The position numbers and the translations under genes were made by a program. Positions 18,521-26,727 of a DNA stretch of 57,467 bases are shown piece after piece (within the stretch, counting starts at the first letter, position 1; each line of letters opens with the position of its first letter). Source of the DNA: an uncultured Pelagibacteraceae bacterium (lineage in GTDB: Bacteria; Pseudomonadota; Alphaproteobacteria; Pelagibacterales; Pelagibacteraceae). The stretch spans positions 1-57,467 of the forward strand of contig CACGGD010000005.1 of the NCBI GenBank assembly GCA_902572605.1. Direction: 5' to 3'. The notes under the pieces are model-generated. The model had not been told where the DNA came from. It worked only from the letters and a program-made list of their open reading frames with translations, and did not search any database.

Positions 18521-18549
18521 TTTACTGTTCACAAATTGAACAATAATGT
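18521..18549 (+). promoter_or_regulatory. Putative promoter of the radical SAM operon
   Basis: TTTACT at 18521-18526 and TAATGT at 18544-18549 are separated by exactly 17 bases. The 17-bp palindrome fills the spacer, overlapping only the last base of the -35 box. The gap at 18516-18565 is the only spacer above 40 bases between 2171 and 27502. Confidence 0.55.
18526..18542. promoter_or_regulatory. 17-bp palindromic operator candidate 2 (TGTTCA-N5-TGAACA)
   Basis: TGTTCACAAATTGAACA has outer half-sites identical to those at 2145-2161, with the same 5-base centre length and a different centre sequence. Identity in the arms and divergence in the middle is what a dimeric repressor site shows. Placement between the -35 and -10 boxes implies repression. 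Confidence 0.65.
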
Positions 18550-18565
18550 AATCTAAACATTAGAT

Positions 18566-19468
18566 ATGACAATACAAGCTTATAAAAGAACTAAGAAAAT
18601 AAACAAACAAATCAAAGTTAATATAGAGAGAAGAACGGTAATTGTTGATGATCAACTTGTTTATTTTAAAGATGTTCCAATTCCAAGTTGGATTGAACTA
18701 AGTCTAATAGACGTGTGCAATAGAAAATGTGTGTTTTGTCCAAAATCAGATCCATCTGTAGCACCTGACACTCATCAAAAAATGAACATGAGATTAATTG
18801 ATAAACTTTCTGAGGAATTAAAAAGAATTAATTATAAAGGTTCTGTCGTTCTTTGTGGTTACGGAGAACCAATGTTGCATAAAGATATTTACTCTATTTC
18901 TAGAAAGCTAGCAGAAGCCTCTTTCGTAGAGATAGTCACGAATGGTGATACATTAACAAAAGACTCGATAAGAAAACTTTACGATTCAAACGTAAATAAA
19001 TTATTAATTAGTTTGTATGATGGACCTGAACAAGTTTCAAAATTTAAAACAATGGCAGACTCAGCTCAGGTACCAAAAGATTTTGTTATTCTAAGAAATA
19101 GATGGTTTGATGAAAAGGAAGATTATGGACTTAAATTAACTAACAGGGCAGGTACAATTAAAGTTGGAAAGCAGGATAGTATAAAAACTTTTTCGCATTG
19201 CTTTTATCCATCTTACTCTGTGTTAATTGATTGGAATGGAGATGTGTTTCTATGCTCTCAAGATTGGCAGAGAAGAAGGACCATGGGAAATATAATGTTA
19301 GAGGACCTTTTTGAAATTTGGACTGGAAAAATGATTTCAAAATATCGAAAAAATCTTCTTAATGGAAAAAGATGTAATAGCCCTTGCACTGAATGCAACG
19401 CAGAAGGAACTGTTTTAGGTCATAAACATGCTGAAGCATGGAAAAAAATTTATAAAATAACGAAATGA
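18566..19468 (+). CDS. Radical SAM / SPASM-type protein A
   Basis: The 300-aa protein has the radical SAM cluster motif C51xxxC55xxC58 (DVCNRKCVFC), a GYGEP SAM-binding segment and VTNGD. The C-terminus holds a SPASM-like start (Cx12Gx4C in CFYPS...GDVFLC) plus CNSPCTEC, enough for at least one auxiliary iron-sulfur cluster. Such enzymes oxidise alcohols or rearrange sugars and peptides. A paralogue lies one gene downstream (20190), with an SDR between them. The substrate is unknown, perhaps a nucleotide sugar or a small precursor of a glycan substituent. Confidence 0.85.
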   Translation: MTIQAYKRTKKINKQIKVNIERRTVIVDDQLVYFKDVPIPSWIELSLIDVCNRKCVFCPKSDPSVAPDTHQKMNMRLIDKLSEELKRINYKGSVVLCGYGEPMLHKDIYSISRKLAEASFVEIVTNGDTLTKDSIRKLYDSNVNKLLISLYDGPEQVSKFKTMADSAQVPKDFVILRNRWFDEKEDYGLKLTNRAGTIKVGKQDSIKTFSHCFYPSYSVLIDWNGDVFLCSQDWQRRRTMGNIMLEDLFEIWTGKMISKYRKNLLNGKRCNSPCTECNAEGTVLGHKHAEAWKKIYKITK

Positions 19469-20193
19469 AAAAAACAACTTTAATAACTGGAGCAGGAAGG
19501 GGAATAGGATTAGAAATAGCTAAAATTTTTGCGTCAAAAAATGAAAATTTAATTTTAACAATTAGAAAATCTAATCAAAAAAAAAATATTCAAAATATAA
19601 TGAAAAATTATAATTGTCGATTTAAGATCTTTGTAGGAGATTTAAATAATTTAAATTTTATTAAAAAAATTGGTAAACAAATAGATTATGTAACAACAAT
19701 AATTAATAATGCTTCAGGAGAAAATCAAAAATACTTTACAGATGTTACCGAAAAAGATCTTACTGAGATGATCAACGTTAATTTGATTGCAAATTTTGTT
19801 TTGACAAAAATATTTGTAAAAAAGATGATAAAAAAAAAGATAAAAGGAAATGTAGTAAACATTGGATCTCAACTTGGGAAAATCGGGGCTTACAACAGAT
19901 CTATTTATTGTATGGCTAAATTTGGTGTTGAGGGACTTACAAAGGCTCTAGCTATGGATCTGGGAAAGTACGGTATAAGAGTGAACTCTGTGTCTCCAAC
20001 AAAAACAATAGTTAAAAAGTCAGAAATTAAAAATTCTAAAAGGTTAAATTTAATTAAGAAAAAAATTCCTTTAGGTAAATTTTCAACCACGGAAGAAATC
20101 GCTAAAATCGTATATTTTCTAACAACAAATTCCGCAGGAAGCATTACTGGAACATCAATTATGTCAGATGGAGGCTGGACAGCAGGAAAATGA
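19465..20193 (+). CDS. Short-chain dehydrogenase between two radical SAM genes
   Basis: A classical SDR of 242 aa with LITGAGRGIGLEIA, INNASG, NIGSQLG (catalytic serine), YCMAK (catalytic Tyr/Lys) and RVNSVSPTKT, ending MSDGGWTAGK. It overlaps both flanking radical SAM genes by the four-base ATGA, so the three are almost certainly one functional unit. It may carry out the NAD(P) step before or after radical chemistry. The resemblance to FabG is only family-level. Confidence 0.85.
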   Translation: MKKTTLITGAGRGIGLEIAKIFASKNENLILTIRKSNQKKNIQNIMKNYNCRFKIFVGDLNNLNFIKKIGKQIDYVTTIINNASGENQKYFTDVTEKDLTEMINVNLIANFVLTKIFVKKMIKKKIKGNVVNIGSQLGKIGAYNRSIYCMAKFGVEGLTKALAMDLGKYGIRVNSVSPTKTIVKKSEIKNSKRLNLIKKKIPLGKFSTTEEIAKIVYFLTTNSAGSITGTSIMSDGGWTAGK

Positions 20194-21086
20194 GTATAGA
20201 AGAAAAGAAATTTTATGATCCAAATATAGATAGAAAGTCTAAAATTTATGATGATTCATTCAAGATTTTAGAAGACGGCACACCATTACCATCTATTATA
20301 GAAATAAGTAACTCAGGAGTATGTAATAGAAAATGTTCGTTTTGTCCTAGAAGTGACCCCAACTATGATCATGTTAATGAATTTTTTCCAAATAGTCTTC
20401 ACGACAAATTGTGTAAAGATTTAGCTAAATATAAATTTAATGGGATTTTTGCCTACTGTGGTTTTAATGAACCACTACTTAAAAAAGATATTTATAGAGA
20501 CATTGCTTTTGTAAGAAAGACATTACCAGACTCAAAAATAGAAATTGTAACTAATGGTGACGTTCTAGATAAAGATAGACTAAAAAAATTGTACGACCAT
20601 GGATTAACTACCATTCTGATAAGTGTGTATGACGGTAAAAAAGAAGAAGATGGCTTTTATGAAATGTGTGAAAGTTTAAATCTAAAAAAAAGCCAATATG
20701 TAATAAGAAATAGATATTTACCTGAAGAGTTAGATTTTGGCTTAACACTTAGCAATCGAGCTGGAAATTTATCAAACGCAGAACATAAAATAGATAAATC
20801 AAATAAATATTCAGATAAACAATGTACTTATCCTAGTTACATGTTTTTTGTTGATTATAACGGAGATGTTTTAATGTGTTCTCACGATTGGTCAAAAGAG
20901 ATGATTTTAGGAAATTTAAAAAAAGATGATTTTTTAACAATTTGGAAATCAAAAAATTCAAATTTTGCTAGAAAAAATCTTAACGAAGCTAATAGATGTT
21001 TTAAACCTTGTAATAAGTGCGATGTTGTAGGAGACTTAGTGGGTAAAAAACATGTAGCTGCGTGGGATAAGGCTTTCAATAAATAA
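20190..21086 (+). CDS. Radical SAM / SPASM-type protein B (paralogue of A)
   Basis: The 298-aa protein has C45xxxC49xxC52 (GVCNRKCSFC), YCGFNEP, VTNGD, CTYPSYMFFVDYNGDVLMC and CFKPCNKC. It aligns with protein A throughout: RNR..., DFGL/DYGL, NRAG and the closing KHVAAW/KHAEAW match. The two arose by duplication and have diverged well, which suggests different steps or substrates rather than redundancy. The mid-region GYGEP of A is GFNEP here. Confidence 0.85.
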   Translation: MSIEEKKFYDPNIDRKSKIYDDSFKILEDGTPLPSIIEISNSGVCNRKCSFCPRSDPNYDHVNEFFPNSLHDKLCKDLAKYKFNGIFAYCGFNEPLLKKDIYRDIAFVRKTLPDSKIEIVTNGDVLDKDRLKKLYDHGLTTILISVYDGKKEEDGFYEMCESLNLKKSQYVIRNRYLPEELDFGLTLSNRAGNLSNAEHKIDKSNKYSDKQCTYPSYMFFVDYNGDVLMCSHDWSKEMILGNLKKDDFLTIWKSKNSNFARKNLNEANRCFKPCNKCDVVGDLVGKKHVAAWDKAFNK

Positions 21087-21092
21087 ATACTC

Positions 21093-22385
21093 ATGATCAG
21101 TACAAGTCAAAAAAAGGTAATATTTTTTTCCAAAGATTTAGTAAAAAAAAAAAATTATGCTCATAGTATTTTTTCTTACTTTGCAATTTTTGAAAAAAAT
21201 CCAGGTTCTTTTCTAATAAAAGCTATCATTAAAAAAAAAAATTATTTTTTTTTAATTATTAGCTCTCTAAGGCATATCTATGGAATAATAAACACAAAAC
21301 TTACAGCTATAAATTGTTTAGATCTAGATTGTAGTTATAAAAACATAATAGTCTCATGGGCTTTTAAAAATAATTTTAAAAAAAATGGTATTTTTTTTGA
21401 CAAATACTTAAAAAAAAGTTCTGCAGAATCAAGCAATATTATTTGGTTACTTATTTATATGGATAAAAAACTACCTGATAAGATTGGAAAAAATATTTTA
21501 CTAGTTCAACACAAAAAAAATTTCTTGAAAGGAATATATTTTTTTTTTAAATATTTTTTTGAATGTTTTAGCAATAATTTATTTAATGGAAATTTTTTTG
21601 GTAGGTTCAACTCTTTTTTCTCTTTTTCAAGTGAATTAACCAAGATTTACAAAAAAAATATAAATTTAGAAAAAATTAAAAATTTTTTAGTAGTTTATGA
21701 AGGTCAAATTTTTCAGAAAGAGCTTATAAAATTTAATAGAAATAATTTCAAAGATATTAAGAATATTGCTTATGATCATAGCGCACCTCCACCACTTCCA
21801 TTAAATTTAATATACGATAAATTTTCACCTGATTTTCTATACGTTACAGGCGGCGCTCAAGGAAAATTTTATAGAAAAAATTTGCTATGGCCAAAGAATA
21901 AAATTAAGATTACTAAACCTTTGAGATTTAAAGGAGAAAAAAAATCAAATTATACAAATAAATTGTTTCTTCCATATGAATTATATGATGAAAAAATCTA
22001 CTTAAAAAATTTAATATTTCTTCTAAATAAGGAAAAACTTAATATAAAAGATTATCATATTAAACTTCATCCTTTAAGATTTGAAAAAAAAAGTCACCTA
22101 ACTTTTTTAAATCAAATAAAAAATATAAATAACAAAAATTATAAAAAGAAAAGTTTTATTAATTCAGTATTTTTTGGACAAACTACGGCAGTAATAATAG
22201 CCCTAGAGTTTGGGATTACTTGTTATCATGTGTGTACGGAGTCGGAATTTGACAGTTATTCTAAAAATTTCTGGCCCGACATTAATATTCAACAATTGAA
22301 TAAGAATGTTTTTAAATACAGATTAAAAAAAAGAGGATCTTTCCTTAATTTTTCATCAAAACAGGATTTTAGCAAGTTATGTTAA
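21093..22385 (+). CDS. Putative GT-B-like transferase of unknown family (430 aa)
   Basis: No family recognised. The N-terminal half is very rich in Lys, Phe and Asn with long A tracts in the DNA. The C-terminal half shows YHIKLHPLRFE and, later, SVFFGQTTAVIIALEFGITCYHV, again a histidine-proline segment followed by a small-residue loop, as in GT-B transferases that bind nucleotide sugars. YVTGGAQGKF may be another loop. It overlaps the methyltransferase gene by 7 bases. Glycosyl transfer is the best guess. It does not look closely related to the orphan at 15088 beyond this pattern. Confidence 0.65.
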   Translation: MISTSQKKVIFFSKDLVKKKNYAHSIFSYFAIFEKNPGSFLIKAIIKKKNYFFLIISSLRHIYGIINTKLTAINCLDLDCSYKNIIVSWAFKNNFKKNGIFFDKYLKKSSAESSNIIWLLIYMDKKLPDKIGKNILLVQHKKNFLKGIYFFFKYFFECFSNNLFNGNFFGRFNSFFSFSSELTKIYKKNINLEKIKNFLVVYEGQIFQKELIKFNRNNFKDIKNIAYDHSAPPPLPLNLIYDKFSPDFLYVTGGAQGKFYRKNLLWPKNKIKITKPLRFKGEKKSNYTNKLFLPYELYDEKIYLKNLIFLLNKEKLNIKDYHIKLHPLRFEKKSHLTFLNQIKNINNKNYKKKSFINSVFFGQTTAVIIALEFGITCYHVCTESEFDSYSKNFWPDINIQQLNKNVFKYRLKKRGSFLNFSSKQDFSKLC

Positions 22386-23245
22386 AAAAAATTTTATCAA
22401 TGATATATCAAATAATTTTGAGGTTAGATTTTTTGATAAAAAAGATATTTAAAAAAAGCTTAGTTTTTAACTTCGTTAAATTTATCATGAAAAATTCTTA
22501 TAAAGAAATTAAAATCAAAAATAATTCCGTGAATTTCTTTTGTCCAAATAGTTTAACAGAATGGAGGGTCAACACTTTCTTTACAAAAGAACCAGAAACT
22601 TTAGAATGGATAGATAATTTTGATGACTCTAAAAAAATTACTTTCTGGGATATAGGAGCAAACATTGGTATTTACTCTATTTATGCTGCATTATCATATA
22701 AAAATATTCAAATAATTTCATTTGAGCCTTCTACGAGCAATTTAAGAATATTAAGTCAAAATATTAGCAAAAATAATTTATCCCAAAAAATAAATATTTG
22801 CCAGATAGCTTTGACTAATCAAAAAAATAAATTTTTAAATTTTAATGAAAGTAGTTTTGAAGAAGGATCTGCTCTCCATGCTTATGGAGAAACCTTTAAC
22901 CATCAAGGAGACCAAATAAAGTTTACAAATAAATATTCTTTATACGGAACTAATGTGGATTTTTTAATTGAAAATAAAATTCTTGAAATACCAGACTATA
23001 TTAAGATTGATGTTGATGGAATAGAACATTTAATACTTGATGGTGGAAGAAATTGTCTTGCTTCAGATAAAATAAAAAGTATTTCTTTAGAACTGAATGA
23101 AAATTTTATTGATCAATATGAAAAATCTTTAAATATTTTGTCAAATGCAAATTTTAAGCTAAAAGAAAAAAAGAGGTCTAATTTAATTGGAGTATCAAAA
23201 GAATTTAAAAATACTTACAATTTTATTTTTGAAAAAACAAAATGA
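22379..23245 (+). CDS. FkbM-family SAM-dependent methyltransferase
   Basis: The 288-aa protein carries the SAM-binding WDIGANIGIYSIYAA motif, IISFEPSTSNLRILSQNI as the acidic ribose-binding strand, and DYIKIDVDGIEHLILDGG, which together define the FkbM family. Members O-methylate sugars and other hydroxyls. Within this run of CDP-sugar and transferase genes it is likely to cap or decorate a glycan. The start overlaps the upstream stop by 7 bases and the stop overlaps the next start by ATGA. Confidence 0.85.
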   Translation: MLKKILSMIYQIILRLDFLIKKIFKKSLVFNFVKFIMKNSYKEIKIKNNSVNFFCPNSLTEWRVNTFFTKEPETLEWIDNFDDSKKITFWDIGANIGIYSIYAALSYKNIQIISFEPSTSNLRILSQNISKNNLSQKINICQIALTNQKNKFLNFNESSFEEGSALHAYGETFNHQGDQIKFTNKYSLYGTNVDFLIENKILEIPDYIKIDVDGIEHLILDGGRNCLASDKIKSISLELNENFIDQYEKSLNILSNANFKLKEKKRSNLIGVSKEFKNTYNFIFEKTK

Positions 23246-24051
23246 CTATGAATGAAATTAATATTAATCATGATGAGTTAAAAAAATATGGAATAGTGAA
23301 AGTTAAAAACTTTTTAACTAATGATGAATTAAAAATTTTAAAAGATATATTAGGTAGCAAACTTGAAAAAAACCATCCAAAAAGTTATTTTTCAAACAAT
23401 TTGAAATTTTTATTATATAAAATTCTAAAATTCAGATTTTTAGATTTTAAAAATCATCTTTACATTTTAAAGCTAGCAAAAAATAAAAAATTAAATAAAA
23501 TTGCTAATAATTATTTCAAAAGAAAGAGTTACGTTAAATTTATAGACTCTTATTATTCCCCAATAAGCGATAAAGATGTATTACCTTGGCATACTGATCA
23601 GGCATATGAAGGAGATGAAAAAAATTATTCTGGTTTTGTTAATCCTGATCATGCACATATTAAATTTTTCGTATATCTCACAGACATAGGTCCAAACAAT
23701 GGTTGTATGAGCTATATACCTGGTTCACATAAAATTGGCTATGTATTGCGAGAAGGGATATTTAATAACAAAATTAAGTATGAAAATTATTATTTATTAA
23801 AAGATTTTAGGTCATTAGTTCAAAAGAATATAGATTATTTATTAAATCAATTAGATGAAAAACTTATAAAAAATTTTTTACAAAATACTGAATTCGCATC
23901 AAAAAATATTGATACTACAAAGTTTGATTATTCACTATCTGCAGGAGATGCCATTATATTTGATGAAGGAGGAGTGCACAAAGGCTCAAAATCACTTAAG
24001 AATGAAAGAATTGTTTTAAGATATCTTTATTCAACAAAAAAAAATACATGA
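23242..24051 (+). CDS. Phytanoyl-CoA dioxygenase (PhyH) family protein
   Basis: A 269-aa non-haem iron, 2-oxoglutarate-type oxygenase: LPWHTDQAYEG gives the HxD iron ligands, CMSYIPGSHKIG is the family loop, and DAIIFDEGGVHKGSKSLKNERIVLRYLY gives the distal histidine and the 2-oxoglutarate arginine. Such enzymes hydroxylate an unactivated carbon. In a sugar locus the target may be a glycan lipid or a sugar substituent (inference). Confidence 0.82.
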   Translation: MTMNEININHDELKKYGIVKVKNFLTNDELKILKDILGSKLEKNHPKSYFSNNLKFLLYKILKFRFLDFKNHLYILKLAKNKKLNKIANNYFKRKSYVKFIDSYYSPISDKDVLPWHTDQAYEGDEKNYSGFVNPDHAHIKFFVYLTDIGPNNGCMSYIPGSHKIGYVLREGIFNNKIKYENYYLLKDFRSLVQKNIDYLLNQLDEKLIKNFLQNTEFASKNIDTTKFDYSLSAGDAIIFDEGGVHKGSKSLKNERIVLRYLYSTKKNT

Positions 24052-25139
24052 TTTATAAAAAATATTTTAAGAATAAAAAAGTTTTAATTACTGGTCATAC
24101 TGGTTTTAAAGGTTCTTGGTTAGCCTTATGGCTAAAAAGTCTAAATGCAAAAGTGTGTGGAATTTCAAAATCAATACCTACTAATCCCTCACACTACAAT
24201 GCTGTAAAATTATCAAATATTATCCAATCTAAATTTGTAGATATTAAAAGTTTTTCCAAACTAAATAAAATAATTTTACAATTTCAACCAGATTATATTT
24301 TTCACTTAGCAGCTCAATCTCTTGTTAAAAAATCTTATGGTGAAACACTTGATACTTGGAATACTAATTTAATTGGAACAGTTAACTTACTTGAAGTATT
24401 AAAAAATTATAATAAAAAAAAGGTTACAGTTGTGATGATTACTAGTGATAAGTCCTATAAAAATTTAGAGATAAAAAGAGGATATAAAGAGGAAGATTTA
24501 CTTGGAGGCATAGATCCTTATGGAGCTTCAAAATCATCAGCAGAATTAGCAATCAAATCTTATGTTAAATCTTTTTTTTCATCTAAAAAAAAGAATATTT
24601 CAATTGCAGTAGCAAGAGCTGGAAATGTAATTGGAGGTGGAGATTGGTCAGAAGACAGACTCGTTCCAGATTGTGTTAAGTCTTGGTCGAGAAAAAAAAA
24701 AGTTTTGATCAGAAAACCGAATTCCACTAGACCGTGGCAACATGTTTTAGAAGCTCTTAATGGCTATCTTATTTTAGCTTCTAAATTAAAAGAGAATAGA
24801 AATAAATATCATGGCCAAGCCTTTAATTTTGGACCAAGAAATAAAAATAATTATAAAGTTATTCAGGTTGTTAGAGAAATGAAAAAAAATTGGAATGTTA
24901 TTAGGTGGAAGGTTGCACAACAAAATAAAAAGTTTTTTGAAAATAATTTACTTAAATTAAACAGCTTAAAAGCAGAAAAAAAACTTAAATGGAGATGTAT
25001 ATTAAATTTTAATGAAACAATATTTTTTACAATAAATTGGTATAAAAATTTTTATAGCAAAAGAAATAATTCCTTAAACAGTTCTTTGTCACAAATAAAA
25101 CTTTATGAAAAATTATTAAACGAAAGAAGAATAAAATGA
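24048..25139 (+). CDS. rfbG: CDP-glucose 4,6-dehydratase
   Basis: Extended SDR of 363 aa with LITGHTGFKGSWLALWL, the RfbG-typical N-terminus, TSDKSYKN (serine/threonine plus catalytic segment) and YGASKSSAE. VIGGGDWSEDRLVPDCVKSW and RPWQHVLE are diagnostic of CDP-glucose dehydratases. It makes CDP-4-keto-6-deoxyglucose from the product of the adjacent cytidylyltransferase. Start and stop overlap both neighbours by four bases. Confidence 0.92.
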   Translation: MIYKKYFKNKKVLITGHTGFKGSWLALWLKSLNAKVCGISKSIPTNPSHYNAVKLSNIIQSKFVDIKSFSKLNKIILQFQPDYIFHLAAQSLVKKSYGETLDTWNTNLIGTVNLLEVLKNYNKKKVTVVMITSDKSYKNLEIKRGYKEEDLLGGIDPYGASKSSAELAIKSYVKSFFSSKKKNISIAVARAGNVIGGGDWSEDRLVPDCVKSWSRKKKVLIRKPNSTRPWQHVLEALNGYLILASKLKENRNKYHGQAFNFGPRNKNNYKVIQVVREMKKNWNVIRWKVAQQNKKFFENNLLKLNSLKAEKKLKWRCILNFNETIFFTINWYKNFYSKRNNSLNSSLSQIKLYEKLLNERRIK

Positions 25140-25828
25140 AAGTTGTTATTTTAGCTGGTGGTCTGGGAACTAGGTTGTCTGAGATCACAAAAACGGTTCC
25201 AAAGCCCATGATAAAAATTAAGAATAAGCCAATCATTTTTCATATTATGAAACATTATTCAAAATTTGGTTTCAATGAATTTTATATAGCTGCTGGATAT
25301 AAACAAAATATAATAAAAAGGTATTTTAAAAAAAAATTTTTTAATTGGAAAATTAAAATAATTAACACTGGTCAAAAGACGATGACAGGAGGAAGACTCA
25401 AGAGGCTCAAAAAATATTTAAATGATGAAACTTTTATGCTTACCTATGGTGATGGCTTATCAAACGTGAATTTACTAAAACTATTAAAATTTCACAAAAA
25501 AAACAAAAGCATGGTCACGATGACCGCTGTAAGGCCACCTGCAAGATTTGGAGGAATAAAAATTAATGGCCCTAAAGTAAAGTATTTTAAAGAAAAATCT
25601 CATTTGGATGAAGGATGGATAAATGGGGGTTTTTTCGTCATGGAGCCTACTATATTTAATTTTATTAAAAACGATCAAACAGTTTTAGAACGACAACCAC
25701 TTGAGCAGGTTTGTAAAGTCAATAAGCTAGGAGCCTTCAAACATTTTAGTTTTTGGCAATGTATGGATACCTTGCGTGATAAGAAATTATTGGAAGAAAA
25801 ATTAAAAAAAAAATTATATAAAAATTAA
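25136..25828 (+). CDS. rfbF: Glucose-1-phosphate cytidylyltransferase
   Basis: The N-terminus VVILAGGLGTRLSEITKTVPKPMIKI is the nucleotidyltransferase pyrophosphorylase loop, and TYGDGLSNVN gives the metal aspartate. GGFFVMEP and FWQCMDTLRDKK at the end are RfbF features. At 230 aa it is shorter than the usual roughly 257 aa. It supplies CDP-glucose to RfbG, encoded just upstream. Confidence 0.9.
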   Translation: MKVVILAGGLGTRLSEITKTVPKPMIKIKNKPIIFHIMKHYSKFGFNEFYIAAGYKQNIIKRYFKKKFFNWKIKIINTGQKTMTGGRLKRLKKYLNDETFMLTYGDGLSNVNLLKLLKFHKKNKSMVTMTAVRPPARFGGIKINGPKVKYFKEKSHLDEGWINGGFFVMEPTIFNFIKNDQTVLERQPLEQVCKVNKLGAFKHFSFWQCMDTLRDKKLLEEKLKKKLYKN

Positions 25829-26727
25829 TGAAAAAAAAAGTTTTAGTAACCGGAGGTACTGGGTTCCTTGGATTTCATTTATTAAAAGAATTAAAAAATT
25901 TTAATTACTCTCTTTATTCATTATCAAAAAAAAAACCGCAAAAAATCAGAAAAATCTCAGGAATAAAATACATAGTATGCGATGTTACAAATAAAACTCA
26001 ATTAAAAAAAAAACTTAAACACGATTTTAATTACGTAATTAATTTTAGTGGATATGTTGATCATTCAAACAAATCAAAAACTATGAATAGTCATTATTAT
26101 GGTTGTAAAAATTTGTTAAATATTTTTAAGAATAAAAATATTAATCACTTCATTCAAATCGGAAGCAGTTTAGAATATGGTAGTGTAAAATCACCACATA
26201 AAGAAAATAGTTTTTGTAGACCTAAAGAAAATTATGGGTTTGCAAAATTTCAAGCTACAAAATATTTAAAAAAGATTGGAAAAAAGTTTAATATATCATT
26301 TACAATTTTAAGACTTTATCAAGTTTACGGCCCTAATCAAACCAACAACAGATTGATTCCAATAGTTATAAACTCTTGTTTAAAAGATAAAAAATTCTCA
26401 TGCACTTCAGGAAAACAAATTAGAGATTTTTTGTATGTTGATGATTTAATAAAATTGATAATTAAAATAATCAAAAAGAAACCAAGGAATAAAATTTATA
26501 ATGTAGGTGCAGGAAATAAATTAAAAGTGAAAAAAGTTATTGAATTAATAAATAAAATGACTGGATCTGGAGAACCTTTATTTGGCAAGATAAAAATGAG
26601 AAAAGATGAGATGAATAATAATTTTCCTGATATTTCAAAAATAAAAAAAGAATATAATTGGAAACCTAATACCAATATAAGATCAGGAATAAGAAATACC
26701 ATTTCATTTTATGAAAAAAAATTTTAA
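25828..26727 (+). CDS. NAD-dependent epimerase/reductase acting after RfbFG
   Basis: Extended SDR of 299 aa: VTGGTGFLGFHLL, IGSSLEYGS and YGFAK. FCRPKENYG and the closing NWKPNTNIRSGI are usual in sugar reductases of CDP-abequose/paratose-synthase type. RfbH, the 3-dehydrase needed for 3,6-dideoxy sugars, is absent from this window. The enzyme may therefore reduce CDP-4-keto-6-deoxyglucose directly to a 6-deoxyhexose, though RfbH could lie elsewhere. It overlaps the GT2 gene by 17 bases. Confidence 0.8.
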   Translation: MKKKVLVTGGTGFLGFHLLKELKNFNYSLYSLSKKKPQKIRKISGIKYIVCDVTNKTQLKKKLKHDFNYVINFSGYVDHSNKSKTMNSHYYGCKNLLNIFKNKNINHFIQIGSSLEYGSVKSPHKENSFCRPKENYGFAKFQATKYLKKIGKKFNISFTILRLYQVYGPNQTNNRLIPIVINSCLKDKKFSCTSGKQIRDFLYVDDLIKLIIKIIKKKPRNKIYNVGAGNKLKVKKVIELINKMTGSGEPLFGKIKMRKDEMNNNFPDISKIKKEYNWKPNTNIRSGIRNTISFYEKKF

